A DNA stretch of 9,594 nucleotides, from assembly GCA_030639705.1 (NCBI GenBank), contig DAOWKX010000210.1, positions 1-9,594 of the forward strand. Reading direction: 5' to 3'. The DNA is from Candidatus Aminicenantota bacterium (GTDB lineage: Bacteria; Acidobacteriota; Aminicenantia; UBA2199). A program made the position numbers and the translations under genes. Shown piece by piece: positions 1 to 7,659 of the stretch (position 1 is its first letter; each line of letters begins with the position of its first letter). The notes beneath the pieces were generated by a model. It ran no database searches. It was not told the origin of the DNA and worked only from the letters and a program-made list of their open reading frames with translations.

Positions 1-506
1 CCCGGTCAGGCCTGCCCATATTGCTGAGGCCGGTGAGAATCAATGATGAACCCCTGATAAAAGATCTTTTTTACTCACTATCAGATCAGAGCCTGGAAAG
101 GCGATTCATGTCCATGAGGAAAGATGTTCCCCATAAAATGAGGCAGGAATTTGTGGTCATCGACTATTCAACGGAAATAATCATCCTGGCCACCATTGAA
201 CAAAACCAGAAAGAAATCGCCATCGGCATGGGCCAGTTTATCAAAGATGAAAACACTCATACCGCCGAGGTGGCTTTTACCGTGCGCGAAGACTTCCAGC
301 ACCGCGGAGTGGGGACCGTACTGCTGACCTATCTCACCCAGCTGGCAAAAAACGAAGGGCTTCTGGGCTTCACGGCTGAAGTTCTCATAGAAAACGAACC
401 CATGTTACGGGTATTTGAAAAAATGGGATTTGATATGTATAAGGTCATAGAGAGCAGCTCGTATTCGCTGGTAATGAATTTCGGAGAAAAAATCAATGAA
501 AAATAG
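1..506 (+). CDS. GNAT-family acetyltransferase domain, C-terminal end of a larger protein (5' truncated by window)
   Basis: This is a GCN5-type N-acetyltransferase domain, which transfers an acetyl group from acetyl-CoA to an amine, often a protein lysine. The frame is open to the left edge of the window (codons from base 3 read R-S-G-L-P-I before the TTG at 21), and no ribosome binding site is seen there, so the TTG is unlikely to be the true start. The motif LRPVRINDEP followed by FYSLSDQS is the typical entry into the GNAT domain fused to the C-terminus of acetyl-CoA hydrolase/transferase or acyl-CoA synthetase proteins. The acetyl-CoA pyrophosphate-binding motif is visible as R-G-V-G-T (bases about 304-318), preceded by VREDFQH. 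The late motif ENEPMLRVFEKMGF is also typical. The stop overlaps the next gene by 11 bases, suggesting translational coupling. The identity of the missing N-terminal part is inference; a CoA-transferase-like module is my best guess. Confidence 0.82.
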   Translation, partial: RSGLPILLRPVRINDEPLIKDLFYSLSDQSLERRFMSMRKDVPHKMRQEFVVIDYSTEIIILATIEQNQKEIAIGMGQFIKDENTHTAEVAFTVREDFQHRGVGTVLLTYLTQLAKNEGLLGFTAEVLIENEPMLRVFEKMGFDMYKVIESSSYSLVMNFGEKINEK

Positions 507-2628
507 TCATGAAGATCCGATCAAATCTCTGTTTGAGCCGAAAAACATTGCCATAGTCGGGGCATCAAATGTCAAAGGTAAAATCGGGTACACCATTTTA
601 AATAACATTGTTTCTGGTGGATACCGGGGAAATATTTACCCTGTTAATCCAAAAGGCGGAACCATCATGGGGTATTCGGTTTACCAGAATATTGCAGATA
701 TCAACGAGACCATTGACCTGGTTACCGTTGCAGTCCCGGCTAAATTTGTACTGGATACCGTTGAGAATTGTGCAAAAAAAAAGGCAAAACATATTCAAAT
801 TATCACCTCCGGATTTTCGGAAATCGGAAATATTGAGGAAGAAAAAAAAATTGTTGCCATAGCCAAATCCAATGGGATGAGGATCCTGGGACCTAATATT
901 TTTGGCCTTTATTCAGCCGCAGCTTCAATGAACGCCACATTTTCAGCCTCGAAAATCAAATCCGGTCATGTGGCAATCCTTACCCAAAGCGGAGCATTAG
1001 GTGTTGCCATGATCGGCAAAACTGCAGTCGATAATATTGGCCTATCCGCCATTGTCTCAACCGGGAACAAATGTGATATCGATGAAAATGATTTGCTTAG
1101 ATACCTGGTCCCTCAAAAAGAAACCCGAGTCATATTAATGTATATTGAAGGGGTTAAGAATGGCTCAAAATTAATCGATACCCTAAAATGGGCAACAGAA
1201 AAGAAACCAGTCATCGTGATTAAATCCGGAAGATCCAAACGGGGAGCAATGGCTGCAGCATCTCACACAGGTTCTCTGGCCGGTTCCGATGAGATTTTCG
1301 ATGCCATCATGAAACAATGCGGTGTGATAAGAGCGAAATGTCTCAATGAAGCCTTTAACTGGTGTGAGTTTTTCGCATTCTGCCCCACTCCCAAGGGAAG
1401 AAATACTGTCATTGTCACAAATGGAGGAGGCGTTGGTGTTCTGGCAACCGATACAGCTGAAGAATTTGATATTGATCTATATGACGATCAAACCGTTTTA
1501 AAACAGGCCTTTGAAGATTCGGTTCCAGCTTTCGGGTCAACAAAAAACCCTATCGATATCACCGGAGGTGCCAACTCAGATCACTATAAAATGGCCCTTA
1601 ACGCTCCGGTAAACTGCAAACACATCGACGCCACCATAGCTCTGTATTGCGAAACCTCGACATTTGATTCAGAAAACCTGGTTCCCATGATCAAAGACAC
1701 CTTCGAAAACCATAAAAAGGCAGGAAAGCCTATCAGTTATGCCATCGTGGGGGGCGAAGATGTTGAAAAGGCGATGATAATTCTAAAAAAGGAGAATGTT
1801 CCGGTTTATAATGAAGTGAATGATGCGGTATCATCGCTGGGCGTTTCCTTTCAATATCAGCGTTATCTGAAAGAAAAATCCGATCTGGTTGAAGAAGCAG
1901 AAATAGATATTGAGCGAATCAACAGCATCATTGATTTGGCTTTAAAAGACCAGCGGCCTTTCCTGTTATCCAACGAAAGTGCAGATATCATGAGTGCAGC
2001 AGGCATCACCATGCCTAAGAGTAAAATTGCAAAAAACATCAATCAGGCTATCCAATATGCCAATGAAATTGGATACCCCGTAGTCATGAAAGTCGTATCC
2101 CGGGATATTTTACATAAAAGTGATGCGGGTGGCGTGGCACTGGATCTGATCAACCAGAATGAAGTACTTGATGCCTATGAGGCCATCATTCAAAATTCCA
2201 TGGACTATAATCCACAGGCGACAATCGATGGAATCGAGGTCTCAGAAATGGTTGAGAAGGGAGTTGAATTAATTGTTGGAGCACGGATGGACAGAGCCTT
2301 TGGCCCGATTGTCATGTGTGGGATGGGAGGGATATACGTTGAAGTGATTAAAGATGTTGTATTCAGAGGACTCCCGATAAATTCACACGAAGCCATGAAG
2401 ATGCTGAAAGAAATCCGATCATTTCCTCTTCTGCTGGGAGTAAGAGGAGAGAAAAAGAAGGATATTGATGGTGTTATTGACACAATCATGAGAGTCGGCT
2501 CAATCATAAAGAAATGCAATAAAATAACAGATATTGAAATCAACCCGGTCGTGGTTTATGAACAAAATAAAGGCCTGAGAGCTTTGGATGTAAGGATCCT
2601 TATAAAAAATCCACAGGAGGCAACTTAG
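496..2628 (+). CDS. ADP-forming acetate/acyl-CoA synthetase, fused alpha-beta chain
   Basis: NDP-forming acyl-CoA synthetase (ACD) interconverts acyl-CoA + ADP + Pi with acid + CoA + ATP in the cytoplasm. In fermenters and archaea it conserves energy from acetyl-CoA. All parts are present in 710 residues, the normal length of a fused enzyme. A CoA-binding Rossmann domain comes first (IAIVGAS at about residues 18-24). The succinyl-CoA-ligase-like domains follow, with Glu218 in MYIEGV and the phosphohistidine loop ASHTGS (His257). A C-terminal ATP-grasp domain spans about 480-705, with LHKSDAGGV (His540) and a late EINPVVV. From memory, Glu218 and His257 coincide in number with catalytic residues of the structurally studied archaeal ACD alpha subunit, and His540 fits the beta-subunit histidine. 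The start is ATG 496, with GGAG at 483-486. Substrate (acetate or a larger acid) cannot be read from sequence. Pat-type lysine acetyltransferases share this architecture but carry their own GNAT domain; here the GNAT is on a separate upstream gene. Confidence 0.93.
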   Translation: MKNSHEDPIKSLFEPKNIAIVGASNVKGKIGYTILNNIVSGGYRGNIYPVNPKGGTIMGYSVYQNIADINETIDLVTVAVPAKFVLDTVENCAKKKAKHIQIITSGFSEIGNIEEEKKIVAIAKSNGMRILGPNIFGLYSAAASMNATFSASKIKSGHVAILTQSGALGVAMIGKTAVDNIGLSAIVSTGNKCDIDENDLLRYLVPQKETRVILMYIEGVKNGSKLIDTLKWATEKKPVIVIKSGRSKRGAMAAASHTGSLAGSDEIFDAIMKQCGVIRAKCLNEAFNWCEFFAFCPTPKGRNTVIVTNGGGVGVLATDTAEEFDIDLYDDQTVLKQAFEDSVPAFGSTKNPIDITGGANSDHYKMALNAPVNCKHIDATIALYCETSTFDSENLVPMIKDTFENHKKAGKPISYAIVGGEDVEKAMIILKKENVPVYNEVNDAVSSLGVSFQYQRYLKEKSDLVEEAEIDIERINSIIDLALKDQRPFLLSNESADIMSAAGITMPKSKIAKNINQAIQYANEIGYPVVMKVVSRDILHKSDAGGVALDLINQNEVLDAYEAIIQNSMDYNPQATIDGIEVSEMVEKGVELIVGARMDRAFGPIVMCGMGGIYVEVIKDVVFRGLPINSHEAMKMLKEIRSFPLLLGVRGEKKKDIDGVIDTIMRVGSIIKKCNKITDIEINPVVVYEQNKGLRALDVRILIKNPQEAT

Positions 2629-3672
2629 ATGAAAAAAATATTGATCGCATCAACCCGGGAAGGTGCAGGAAAAACAAGTATCATTGTCGGACTGGCTTCA
2701 GCTGTCAGTGGAAACTACGGATTCATAAAACCATTCGGTGACAGACTGGTCTACCGTAAGAAAAAAAATTGGGATTATGATTGTTTTCTCATCAGAAACC
2801 TGTGGCAGGTGGACACAGAAATCGAATCTGAAGACATCACACTGGGATTTAATCATTCAAAGTTAAGGTATGTATACAACCGGGATAGTATAAAAGAAAA
2901 GCTACTGGAAATGGCCAAAATCTCAGGAAAACACAAGGAGATTCTTTTTATAGAAGGTGGAAAAAACCTCACCTATGGAACATCAATACACCTGGACTCC
3001 ATATCAATGGCCAAACATCTGGAGGCAAAGATAATCTTTGTTATCAGCGGTGATGATGATACCATCATGGACAATATTACCTATATAAAAAAATATGTTG
3101 ACATGAAAGACATTGATTTCGGCGGTGTGATTCTAAATAAAGTTCAGGATATAACCAATTTTTCAAATATCTTTCTTCAAAATATAACTGCCATGGGAAT
3201 TCAGGTATTAGGAATCCTTCCCTATCAACAAGGTCTCACCTATTTCTCAGTCAACTACCTGGCAAAAAAAATCGCAGCCAAAGTGATTGCCGGAGAAAAT
3301 GGCCTGGAAAAAATTGTAAAAAATATTTTTGTGGGTGCCATGTCAACCAACCGTGCCTTGAGGAATCCCCTGTTTAACAAACAACATAAATTATTAATCA
3401 CCAGCGGAGACAGACATGACATGATTCTGGCGGCCATTGACAGTGATACAGCCGGGATTATCTTAACCAACAATATCGTTCCTCCTTCAAATATAATCTC
3501 TCGAGCCTCTGACAGGGGCATCCCTCTATTACTGGTTGAAAGTGATACCTTTGAAATAGCCAAACAAACCGACAAAATGGAAGCTTTGCTAACAGAAAAG
3601 AGCCAGGAAAAAATTGACATACTAACTCAACTCATCAGTGAAAACCTGAAAATTGATCATTTTCTAAAATAA
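2629..3672 (+). CDS. BioD-like P-loop ATPase with DRTGG domain (phosphotransacetylase N-terminal-like, no catalytic domain)
   Basis: The protein of 347 residues has two recognisable parts. Residues 1-220 form a dethiobiotin-synthetase-like (AAA_26) nucleotide-binding domain, with a P-loop STREGAGKTS (Lys15, Thr16), a Walker-B-like strand ILFIEGG (105-111) and the GVILNK strand at 166-171 where this fold reads base specificity. Residues about 228-325 form a DRTGG domain, with GDRHD at 260-264 and AGIILT at 275-280. This is the arrangement of the N-terminal half of long bacterial phosphotransacetylases, where it is thought to be regulatory; the catalytic PTA_PTB domain is absent. Stand-alone proteins of this size exist in archaea and anaerobes (COG0857 type). 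ATG directly abuts the upstream stop, and AGGAGG at 2615-2620 gives good spacing. Placement after an acyl-CoA synthetase suggests a role in acyl-CoA/acyl-phosphate control, possibly as a nucleotide sensor. Its exact reaction is unknown. Confidence 0.85.
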   Translation: MKKILIASTREGAGKTSIIVGLASAVSGNYGFIKPFGDRLVYRKKKNWDYDCFLIRNLWQVDTEIESEDITLGFNHSKLRYVYNRDSIKEKLLEMAKISGKHKEILFIEGGKNLTYGTSIHLDSISMAKHLEAKIIFVISGDDDTIMDNITYIKKYVDMKDIDFGGVILNKVQDITNFSNIFLQNITAMGIQVLGILPYQQGLTYFSVNYLAKKIAAKVIAGENGLEKIVKNIFVGAMSTNRALRNPLFNKQHKLLITSGDRHDMILAAIDSDTAGIILTNNIVPPSNIISRASDRGIPLLLVESDTFEIAKQTDKMEALLTEKSQEKIDILTQLISENLKIDHFLK

Positions 3673-3689
3673 ATCCTATGTTGGGATAA

Positions 3690-5675
3690 ATGAACAATTT
3701 CTCTCTCAGGGCCAAACTTATTTTCAGTTTCTCTTCAATTATATTAATCGGTGTTTTTTTATCTGTAATGACAGGGATAAAATTAATCGGAAATACTATA
3801 ATCAAACAAGCCCAGGATAAGGTTAAACTTGATCTTAATTCTGCCAGGGAAGTATATCAAACAGAATGTACTAAAGTAAAAAACAGTGTCAGGCTTACAG
3901 CCTTAAGATTTTTCATAAAGGATTCAATTGTAAAAAACAGCACCCAACGATTAGTAATAGAGTTAGAAAAAATCAGAGAAAATGAATCACTCGATATTCT
4001 GAATATAATGGATGAAAATGGCCGTATCATAATAAGATCCCATCATTCATCTAATAGAGAAAAAAACCTGGATAATGTTATAATAAGCCGGGTTTTAGAA
4101 AATAAAATCAATATTGTATCCACTCAGATAATCTCCGGAGAAAATTTAAAGAAAGAAAGCCATGAACTCGCTCAACGAGCCAGAATCAGATTAATCCCAA
4201 CCTCAAAAGCAAGGTCAAAATCATTATTGGAAAAAACTTCAGGTATGATTATTGGAGCCGCAGCACCTATTTTTGGGTATAAAGGAGAATTAATCGGTGT
4301 ATTATACGGGGGGAAGCTGATTAATAAAAACTTCGATATTGTCGATAAAGTTAAAGATATTGTTTATAGGGGAGAAAGGTATAAAGGAAAGGATGTCGGA
4401 ACCGTGACCATCTTTCAAGACGATATCCGTATATCCACAAATGTGAAAAGGTCTGATGGTAAAAGGGCGATTGGAACCCGTGTATCTCAGGAAGTATATG
4501 AGCAGGTTGTAAAAAAAGGTATCCCCTGGATTGGCAGGGCTTTTGTTGTAAACGAATGGTATATAACAGCTTATGAACCTCTTAGAAATCTAAACGGGAA
4601 AATTATAGGAATGATTTATGTTGGCATGCTGGAAGCTCCCTATCTAGACCTTAAAAATCGTGTTGTGATTACCTTTTTAGGAATTGCCTTAATAAGTGTG
4701 ATGCTACTATCCATTATTGCATATTCTACTACAAAAAAGATAACAAACCCATTGAAAAAATTGCTATTTGCGACCAAGAAAGTAATAGAGGGAGACTTTT
4801 CCCATAGAGTAAAAATTATTGCGAATGATGAAATTGGGCAATTGACCGATTCATTTAACAAGATGAATTCCGAACTGCAAAAGGTTAACAAAAAATATCT
4901 GATATTAAATAAAAGTTTGGAAAAAAAAGTGAGAGAAAAAAGTATAGAACTAAAAAAGGCTCAAGATCAATTGATCCAAGCAGAAAAAATGTCCTCTTTG
5001 GGAAAACTGTCTGCAGGAATTGCCCATGAAATCAATAATCCCTTAACATCAATATTGATTAATGCACACCTAATTTCGAATCAGTTAAAACAGAAAGAAC
5101 ATTATAAAGAAAATCTAAATTTAATCATAGATGAAACTTCTCGTTGCAGCACAATCGTAAAAGGACTTCTGGAGTTTTCCAGGCAAAATCCTCCTGAAAA
5201 AAATCCTACCCACATTAATGATGTTATTGAAAAAACTCTGCTGTTGTTAAAAAGCCATGTTTTGATGCACAAAGTAAAAGTTGAAAAGAAACTAAATAAA
5301 AATCTCCCTATAATTATGATCGATATTAACAAAATTGAGCAGGTGTTCACCAATATCACCATAAATGCACTGGAAGCTATTTCTACAGATGGTAAATTAT
5401 CAATTATTTCCCGGCTTTCAGATGATAAAAAGTTCCTCCAAATAATTTTTACAGATAATGGGGCCGGTATCTCAGAAGAAAATATTGGGAAAATTTTTGA
5501 TCCTTTTTTTACCACCAGAGGCCAGGAAGGTACAGGATTGGGACTTTCCATTAGCTACGGGATTGTCAAACAGCATCGAGGTTCTATTCAGGTAAAAAGT
5601 AAGCTTGGAAAAGGAACGACAATCACAGTATGTCTTCCCATAGAAAAATCAAGCAAAAAAAATTCAAAGGAGTGA
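3690..5675 (+). CDS. Membrane sensor histidine kinase with extracytoplasmic Cache region, HAMP, HisKA and HATPase domains
   Basis: Two-component sensor kinase of 661 residues. Transmembrane helix 1 lies at about 8-30. An extracytoplasmic region of about 290 residues resembles the Cache_3/Cache_2 double-Cache family (GAAAPIFGYKGELIGVLYGG near 191-210; later VTIFQDD, IGTRVS, WYITAYEPL). Helix 2 lies at about 325-347. The HAMP domain includes Pro354 and DEIGQL at 380-385. A charged coiled coil at about 395-433 leads to HisKA with phosphoacceptor His446 in AGIAHEINNP. The ATPase domain shows an N box with Asn559, G1 box DNGAG at 589-593, F box FDPFFTT at 603-609 and G2 box GTGLGL at 614-619. The kinase core is intact. 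ATG 3690 is preceded only by a weak, close GGGA; later Met codons would destroy helix 1. The regulator gene follows after 7 bases and is the obvious partner. The ligand is unknown; Cache domains often bind small organic acids, amino acids or similar metabolites. Confidence 0.95.
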   Translation: MNNFSLRAKLIFSFSSIILIGVFLSVMTGIKLIGNTIIKQAQDKVKLDLNSAREVYQTECTKVKNSVRLTALRFFIKDSIVKNSTQRLVIELEKIRENESLDILNIMDENGRIIIRSHHSSNREKNLDNVIISRVLENKINIVSTQIISGENLKKESHELAQRARIRLIPTSKARSKSLLEKTSGMIIGAAAPIFGYKGELIGVLYGGKLINKNFDIVDKVKDIVYRGERYKGKDVGTVTIFQDDIRISTNVKRSDGKRAIGTRVSQEVYEQVVKKGIPWIGRAFVVNEWYITAYEPLRNLNGKIIGMIYVGMLEAPYLDLKNRVVITFLGIALISVMLLSIIAYSTTKKITNPLKKLLFATKKVIEGDFSHRVKIIANDEIGQLTDSFNKMNSELQKVNKKYLILNKSLEKKVREKSIELKKAQDQLIQAEKMSSLGKLSAGIAHEINNPLTSILINAHLISNQLKQKEHYKENLNLIIDETSRCSTIVKGLLEFSRQNPPEKNPTHINDVIEKTLLLLKSHVLMHKVKVEKKLNKNLPIIMIDINKIEQVFTNITINALEAISTDGKLSIISRLSDDKKFLQIIFTDNGAGISEENIGKIFDPFFTTRGQEGTGLGLSISYGIVKQHRGSIQVKSKLGKGTTITVCLPIEKSSKKNSKE

Positions 5676-5682
5676 TATAGAG

Positions 5683-6486
5683 ATGAAATATAAAGCAAAA
5701 ATCTTGGTGGTAGATGATGACATACCGGTATGTAAAAGTATTTCTAGTGCTTTAGAAGCTGAAGGACATATCGTTGATATGGCATATAGTGGAGAAGAGG
5801 CATTAATAAAAGAAATAAGAAAAAAATATGCTGTTATGGTTATTGACTTAATGATGCCGGGTTTAGACGGTATTGAACTCATTGAGAAGGTAAAAAAGAG
5901 AAATCCGGATATCACCTTGATTATGATTACCGGATATCCATCTATAAAAAAAGCAGTACAATCCGTTAAGTTGGGTGCTTTTGATTTTTTACCCAAACCA
6001 TTCACACCACATGAATTGTTAAGTATTGTATCCAGGGCATTAGAAAAAAGGTTCATCTATGAGGAAATTGCTGCGGAAAAAGGGATAACGGAAAAAAAAC
6101 TGGTTAAGCTTCAACTCCCTCCGGGGCAATACTATTGTATTCCTGATAACTCCTGGGTGAAAATTGAAAAAGAAGGACAGGCGACGATTGGAATACACCA
6201 TGTTTTTCTGAAAAACCTCATTGATATTACATCTATTCATCTCCCAGAACCAGAAACAATAATAAAGCAAGGAGAAACTTGTTTAACCATTAATGATTCA
6301 CAAAACAAGAGCCATAGATTATGGTCTCCTATAACCGGGAAAGTGATTCATGTCAATGAAAAGATAAAAAAGGATTACCCAGCCCTGATAATTGATCCCT
6401 ATAATGAAGGCTGGATTATAAAAATGGAACCCACCCAATTAGAAGAAGATTTGAAAAATTTGAAGAATTTAAATGCTGACTATTAA
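5683..6486 (+). CDS. Response regulator with receiver domain fused to a GcvH/lipoyl-like domain
   Basis: The protein has 267 residues. Residues 5-120 are a complete CheY-like receiver: acidic cluster DDD at 11-13, phosphoacceptor Asp55 in VIDLMMPG, switch Thr83 in MITGYPS and Lys105 in LPKPF. After a linker rich in charged residues, about 148-255 match the glycine cleavage H-protein fold: SWVKIEKEG, then ATIGIHHVF (family: VGIT-yA), LPEPETIIKQGE, LWSPITGKVIHVNEKI (family: SPVsGeVveVNe) and DPYNEGWIIKM (family: DPyg-GWl-k). Counting back from SPITG, the lysine that carries lipoate in true H-proteins aligns with Asn208; Lys209 is one place off. No helix-turn-helix or sigma-54 domain is present. 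RBS GGAG at 5669-5672 lies in the end of the kinase gene. Likely cognate of the upstream kinase; output probably through protein contacts. Domain assignments are firm, function is inference. Confidence 0.92.
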   Translation: MKYKAKILVVDDDIPVCKSISSALEAEGHIVDMAYSGEEALIKEIRKKYAVMVIDLMMPGLDGIELIEKVKKRNPDITLIMITGYPSIKKAVQSVKLGAFDFLPKPFTPHELLSIVSRALEKRFIYEEIAAEKGITEKKLVKLQLPPGQYYCIPDNSWVKIEKEGQATIGIHHVFLKNLIDITSIHLPEPETIIKQGETCLTINDSQNKSHRLWSPITGKVIHVNEKIKKDYPALIIDPYNEGWIIKMEPTQLEEDLKNLKNLNADY

Positions 6487-6524
6487 ATAGAAATAAATCT
6501 AGTGAATTAATGTCTCTTTCTACT

Positions 6525-6544
6525 AAGTTTGAGTAAACTTTTTT
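6525..6544 (+). terminator. Candidate weak intrinsic terminator after the response regulator
   Basis: A perfect 6-bp stem AAGTTT / AAACTT with a GAGT loop is followed at once by TTTT, making a run of six Ts from 6539. It lies 38 bases after the regulator stop and before a fresh promoter, the right place to end the operon. The stem is AT-rich and short, so efficiency is doubtful. Confidence 0.4.
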
Positions 6545-6556
6545 ATCGGGAAAAAG

Positions 6557-6588
6557 TTGACAAAATAATATTATAATTGTAGTATAAT
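6557..6588 (+). promoter_or_regulatory. Candidate sigma-70-type promoter of the sulfate-binding-like lipoprotein gene
   Basis: A perfect TTGACA stands at 6557-6562. Two -10 candidates follow: TAGTAT at 6580-6585 (4 of 6 matches, ideal 17-base spacer) and a perfect TATAAT at 6583-6588 (20-base spacer, rather long). The start site would fall near 6591-6596, leaving a leader of about 45 bases. AAGGAG at 6627-6632 is the ribosome site for ATG 6639. The region is very AT-rich, so chance matches are possible, but a perfect -35 just after a candidate terminator is persuasive. Confidence 0.55.
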
Positions 6589-6638
6589 GATATTACCGGA
6601 ATAAAAATAAAGGAAATCATTCTAAAAAGGAGTAAAAT

Positions 6639-7658
6639 ATGAAAAAATTACCAATATTATTTATCTTATTTTTTATACTATTCGGTTGTGACACAAGCAA
6701 GGAGAATAAATTAAGGACCCTTACCCTGGGAGCATACACAGTCCCCAAGGAAGTGTATCAAAAAGAAATCATTCCGGGTTTTAAAAAATACTGGAAAGAT
6801 AAAACCGGGGAAGACATCCGGTTTTACGAATCTTATATGGCCTCAGGCGCACAATCCAGAACCATCACCTCGGGCCTTGAGGCAGATATTGCCGCACTTT
6901 CGCTGGAGAAGGATATTAATAGACTGGAAAAAGCCGGGCTGATAACCCATAACTGGAAAAACACTAAATATAATGGCTTTGTGACCCGATCGGTGGTGGT
7001 CATTTGTTACCGTTCCCGGAATCCCAAGGTAATAAAAGGATGGGAAGACCTGAAGCGCCAGGATATCGAGGTCATTTACCCCAGCCCAAAAACCTCCGGC
7101 GGAGCCATGTGGGTTGTGAATGCGATTTATGGAAGCGGACTGCAATTGAGTGAATTAGATCAAAAACAAAAAGATCCATCATTTGCCAAGAAATTCCTGA
7201 AAGACATCCAAAAAAGGGTGAAAGTGATGGACAAGTCAGGACGGGCTTCTGTAAGCACTTTTGAAAATGGAATCGGAGATGCTCTGGTGACATATGAGAA
7301 CGAAGCATTACTGCGTCAAAAACAGGGAAAAGAGTTTCCATTCATCATCCCCCGCTCCACTATTTTAATCGAAAATCCGGTGGCACTGCTCGATAAAAAT
7401 GTTGAAAAACATCAGAACCGTGATATTGCTGAAGCCTTCATCGAATATCTATTCAGCAACCCGGCCCAGCGGGCGTTTGCCGACTATGGATTCAGGTCGG
7501 TCAATGAATTGATCAGCCTGGAATATAAGCAGAAGTTTCCCACTCCCGAGATTCTATTTAAAATCCATTACCTGGGAGGCTGGGACCATGTTTATACCCA
7601 TATATATGGTCTCGAAGGTGTCTGGACAAAAGTGACAGAAGAATTGGCCACAGAATAA
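6639..7658 (+). CDS. Sulfate/thiosulfate-binding-protein family lipoprotein (periplasmic solute-binding protein)
   Basis: Extracytoplasmic binding protein of 339 residues, of the family that delivers sulfate, thiosulfate or similar oxyanions to ABC importers. It begins with a lipoprotein signal: two Lys, a hydrophobic stretch and lipobox LFGC with Cys17. Family marks are the GFKKYW-DKTGEDI segment, SGLEADIAALSLEKDI (about 78-93), the phosphate-loop-like PKTSGGA (150-156), FENGIGDALVTYENEA (208-223) and a C-terminal GGWDHV. Compared with classical Sbp as I remember it, the early SYDPT is replaced by AYTVPK, SHGGSGKQ by SYMASGAQ (Ser65 kept), and the pocket Trp of AWENEA is Tyr219, so the ligand may differ. 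No permease or ATPase genes of the CysTWA type lie beside it in the window; a cytochrome gene converges 12 bases downstream. RBS AAGGAG has 6-base spacing. The family call is sure, the ligand is not. Confidence 0.88.
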   Translation: MKKLPILFILFFILFGCDTSKENKLRTLTLGAYTVPKEVYQKEIIPGFKKYWKDKTGEDIRFYESYMASGAQSRTITSGLEADIAALSLEKDINRLEKAGLITHNWKNTKYNGFVTRSVVVICYRSRNPKVIKGWEDLKRQDIEVIYPSPKTSGGAMWVVNAIYGSGLQLSELDQKQKDPSFAKKFLKDIQKRVKVMDKSGRASVSTFENGIGDALVTYENEALLRQKQGKEFPFIIPRSTILIENPVALLDKNVEKHQNRDIAEAFIEYLFSNPAQRAFADYGFRSVNELISLEYKQKFPTPEILFKIHYLGGWDHVYTHIYGLEGVWTKVTEELATE

Positions 7659-7659
7659 T

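Noticed and set aside
21..506. GNAT gene starting at the TTG at 21 as a complete small protein
   Set aside because: There is no ribosome site before it, the frame stays open to the window edge and the first residues already lie inside the domain, so a truncated fusion fits better.
2205..2543. 112-codon minus-strand open frame inside the synthetase gene
   Set aside because: It is antisense to the ATP-grasp domain, has low-complexity Ser/Ile/Pro content and shows no recognisable domain.
5102..5551. 149-codon minus-strand open frame inside the kinase gene
   Set aside because: It lies opposite the kinase domain with all its conserved boxes, has no family motifs, and is explained as an antisense shadow of a real gene.
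6100..6486. C-terminal part of the regulator as a biotin carrier domain
   Set aside because: The pattern NSWV, SPITG and DPYNEGW follows H-protein, and no MKM biotinylation motif is present.
6572..6577. TATAAT as the -10 box of the lipoprotein promoter
   Set aside because: It is only 9 bases from TTGACA, too close for sigma-70; the later boxes at 6580-6588 fit better.
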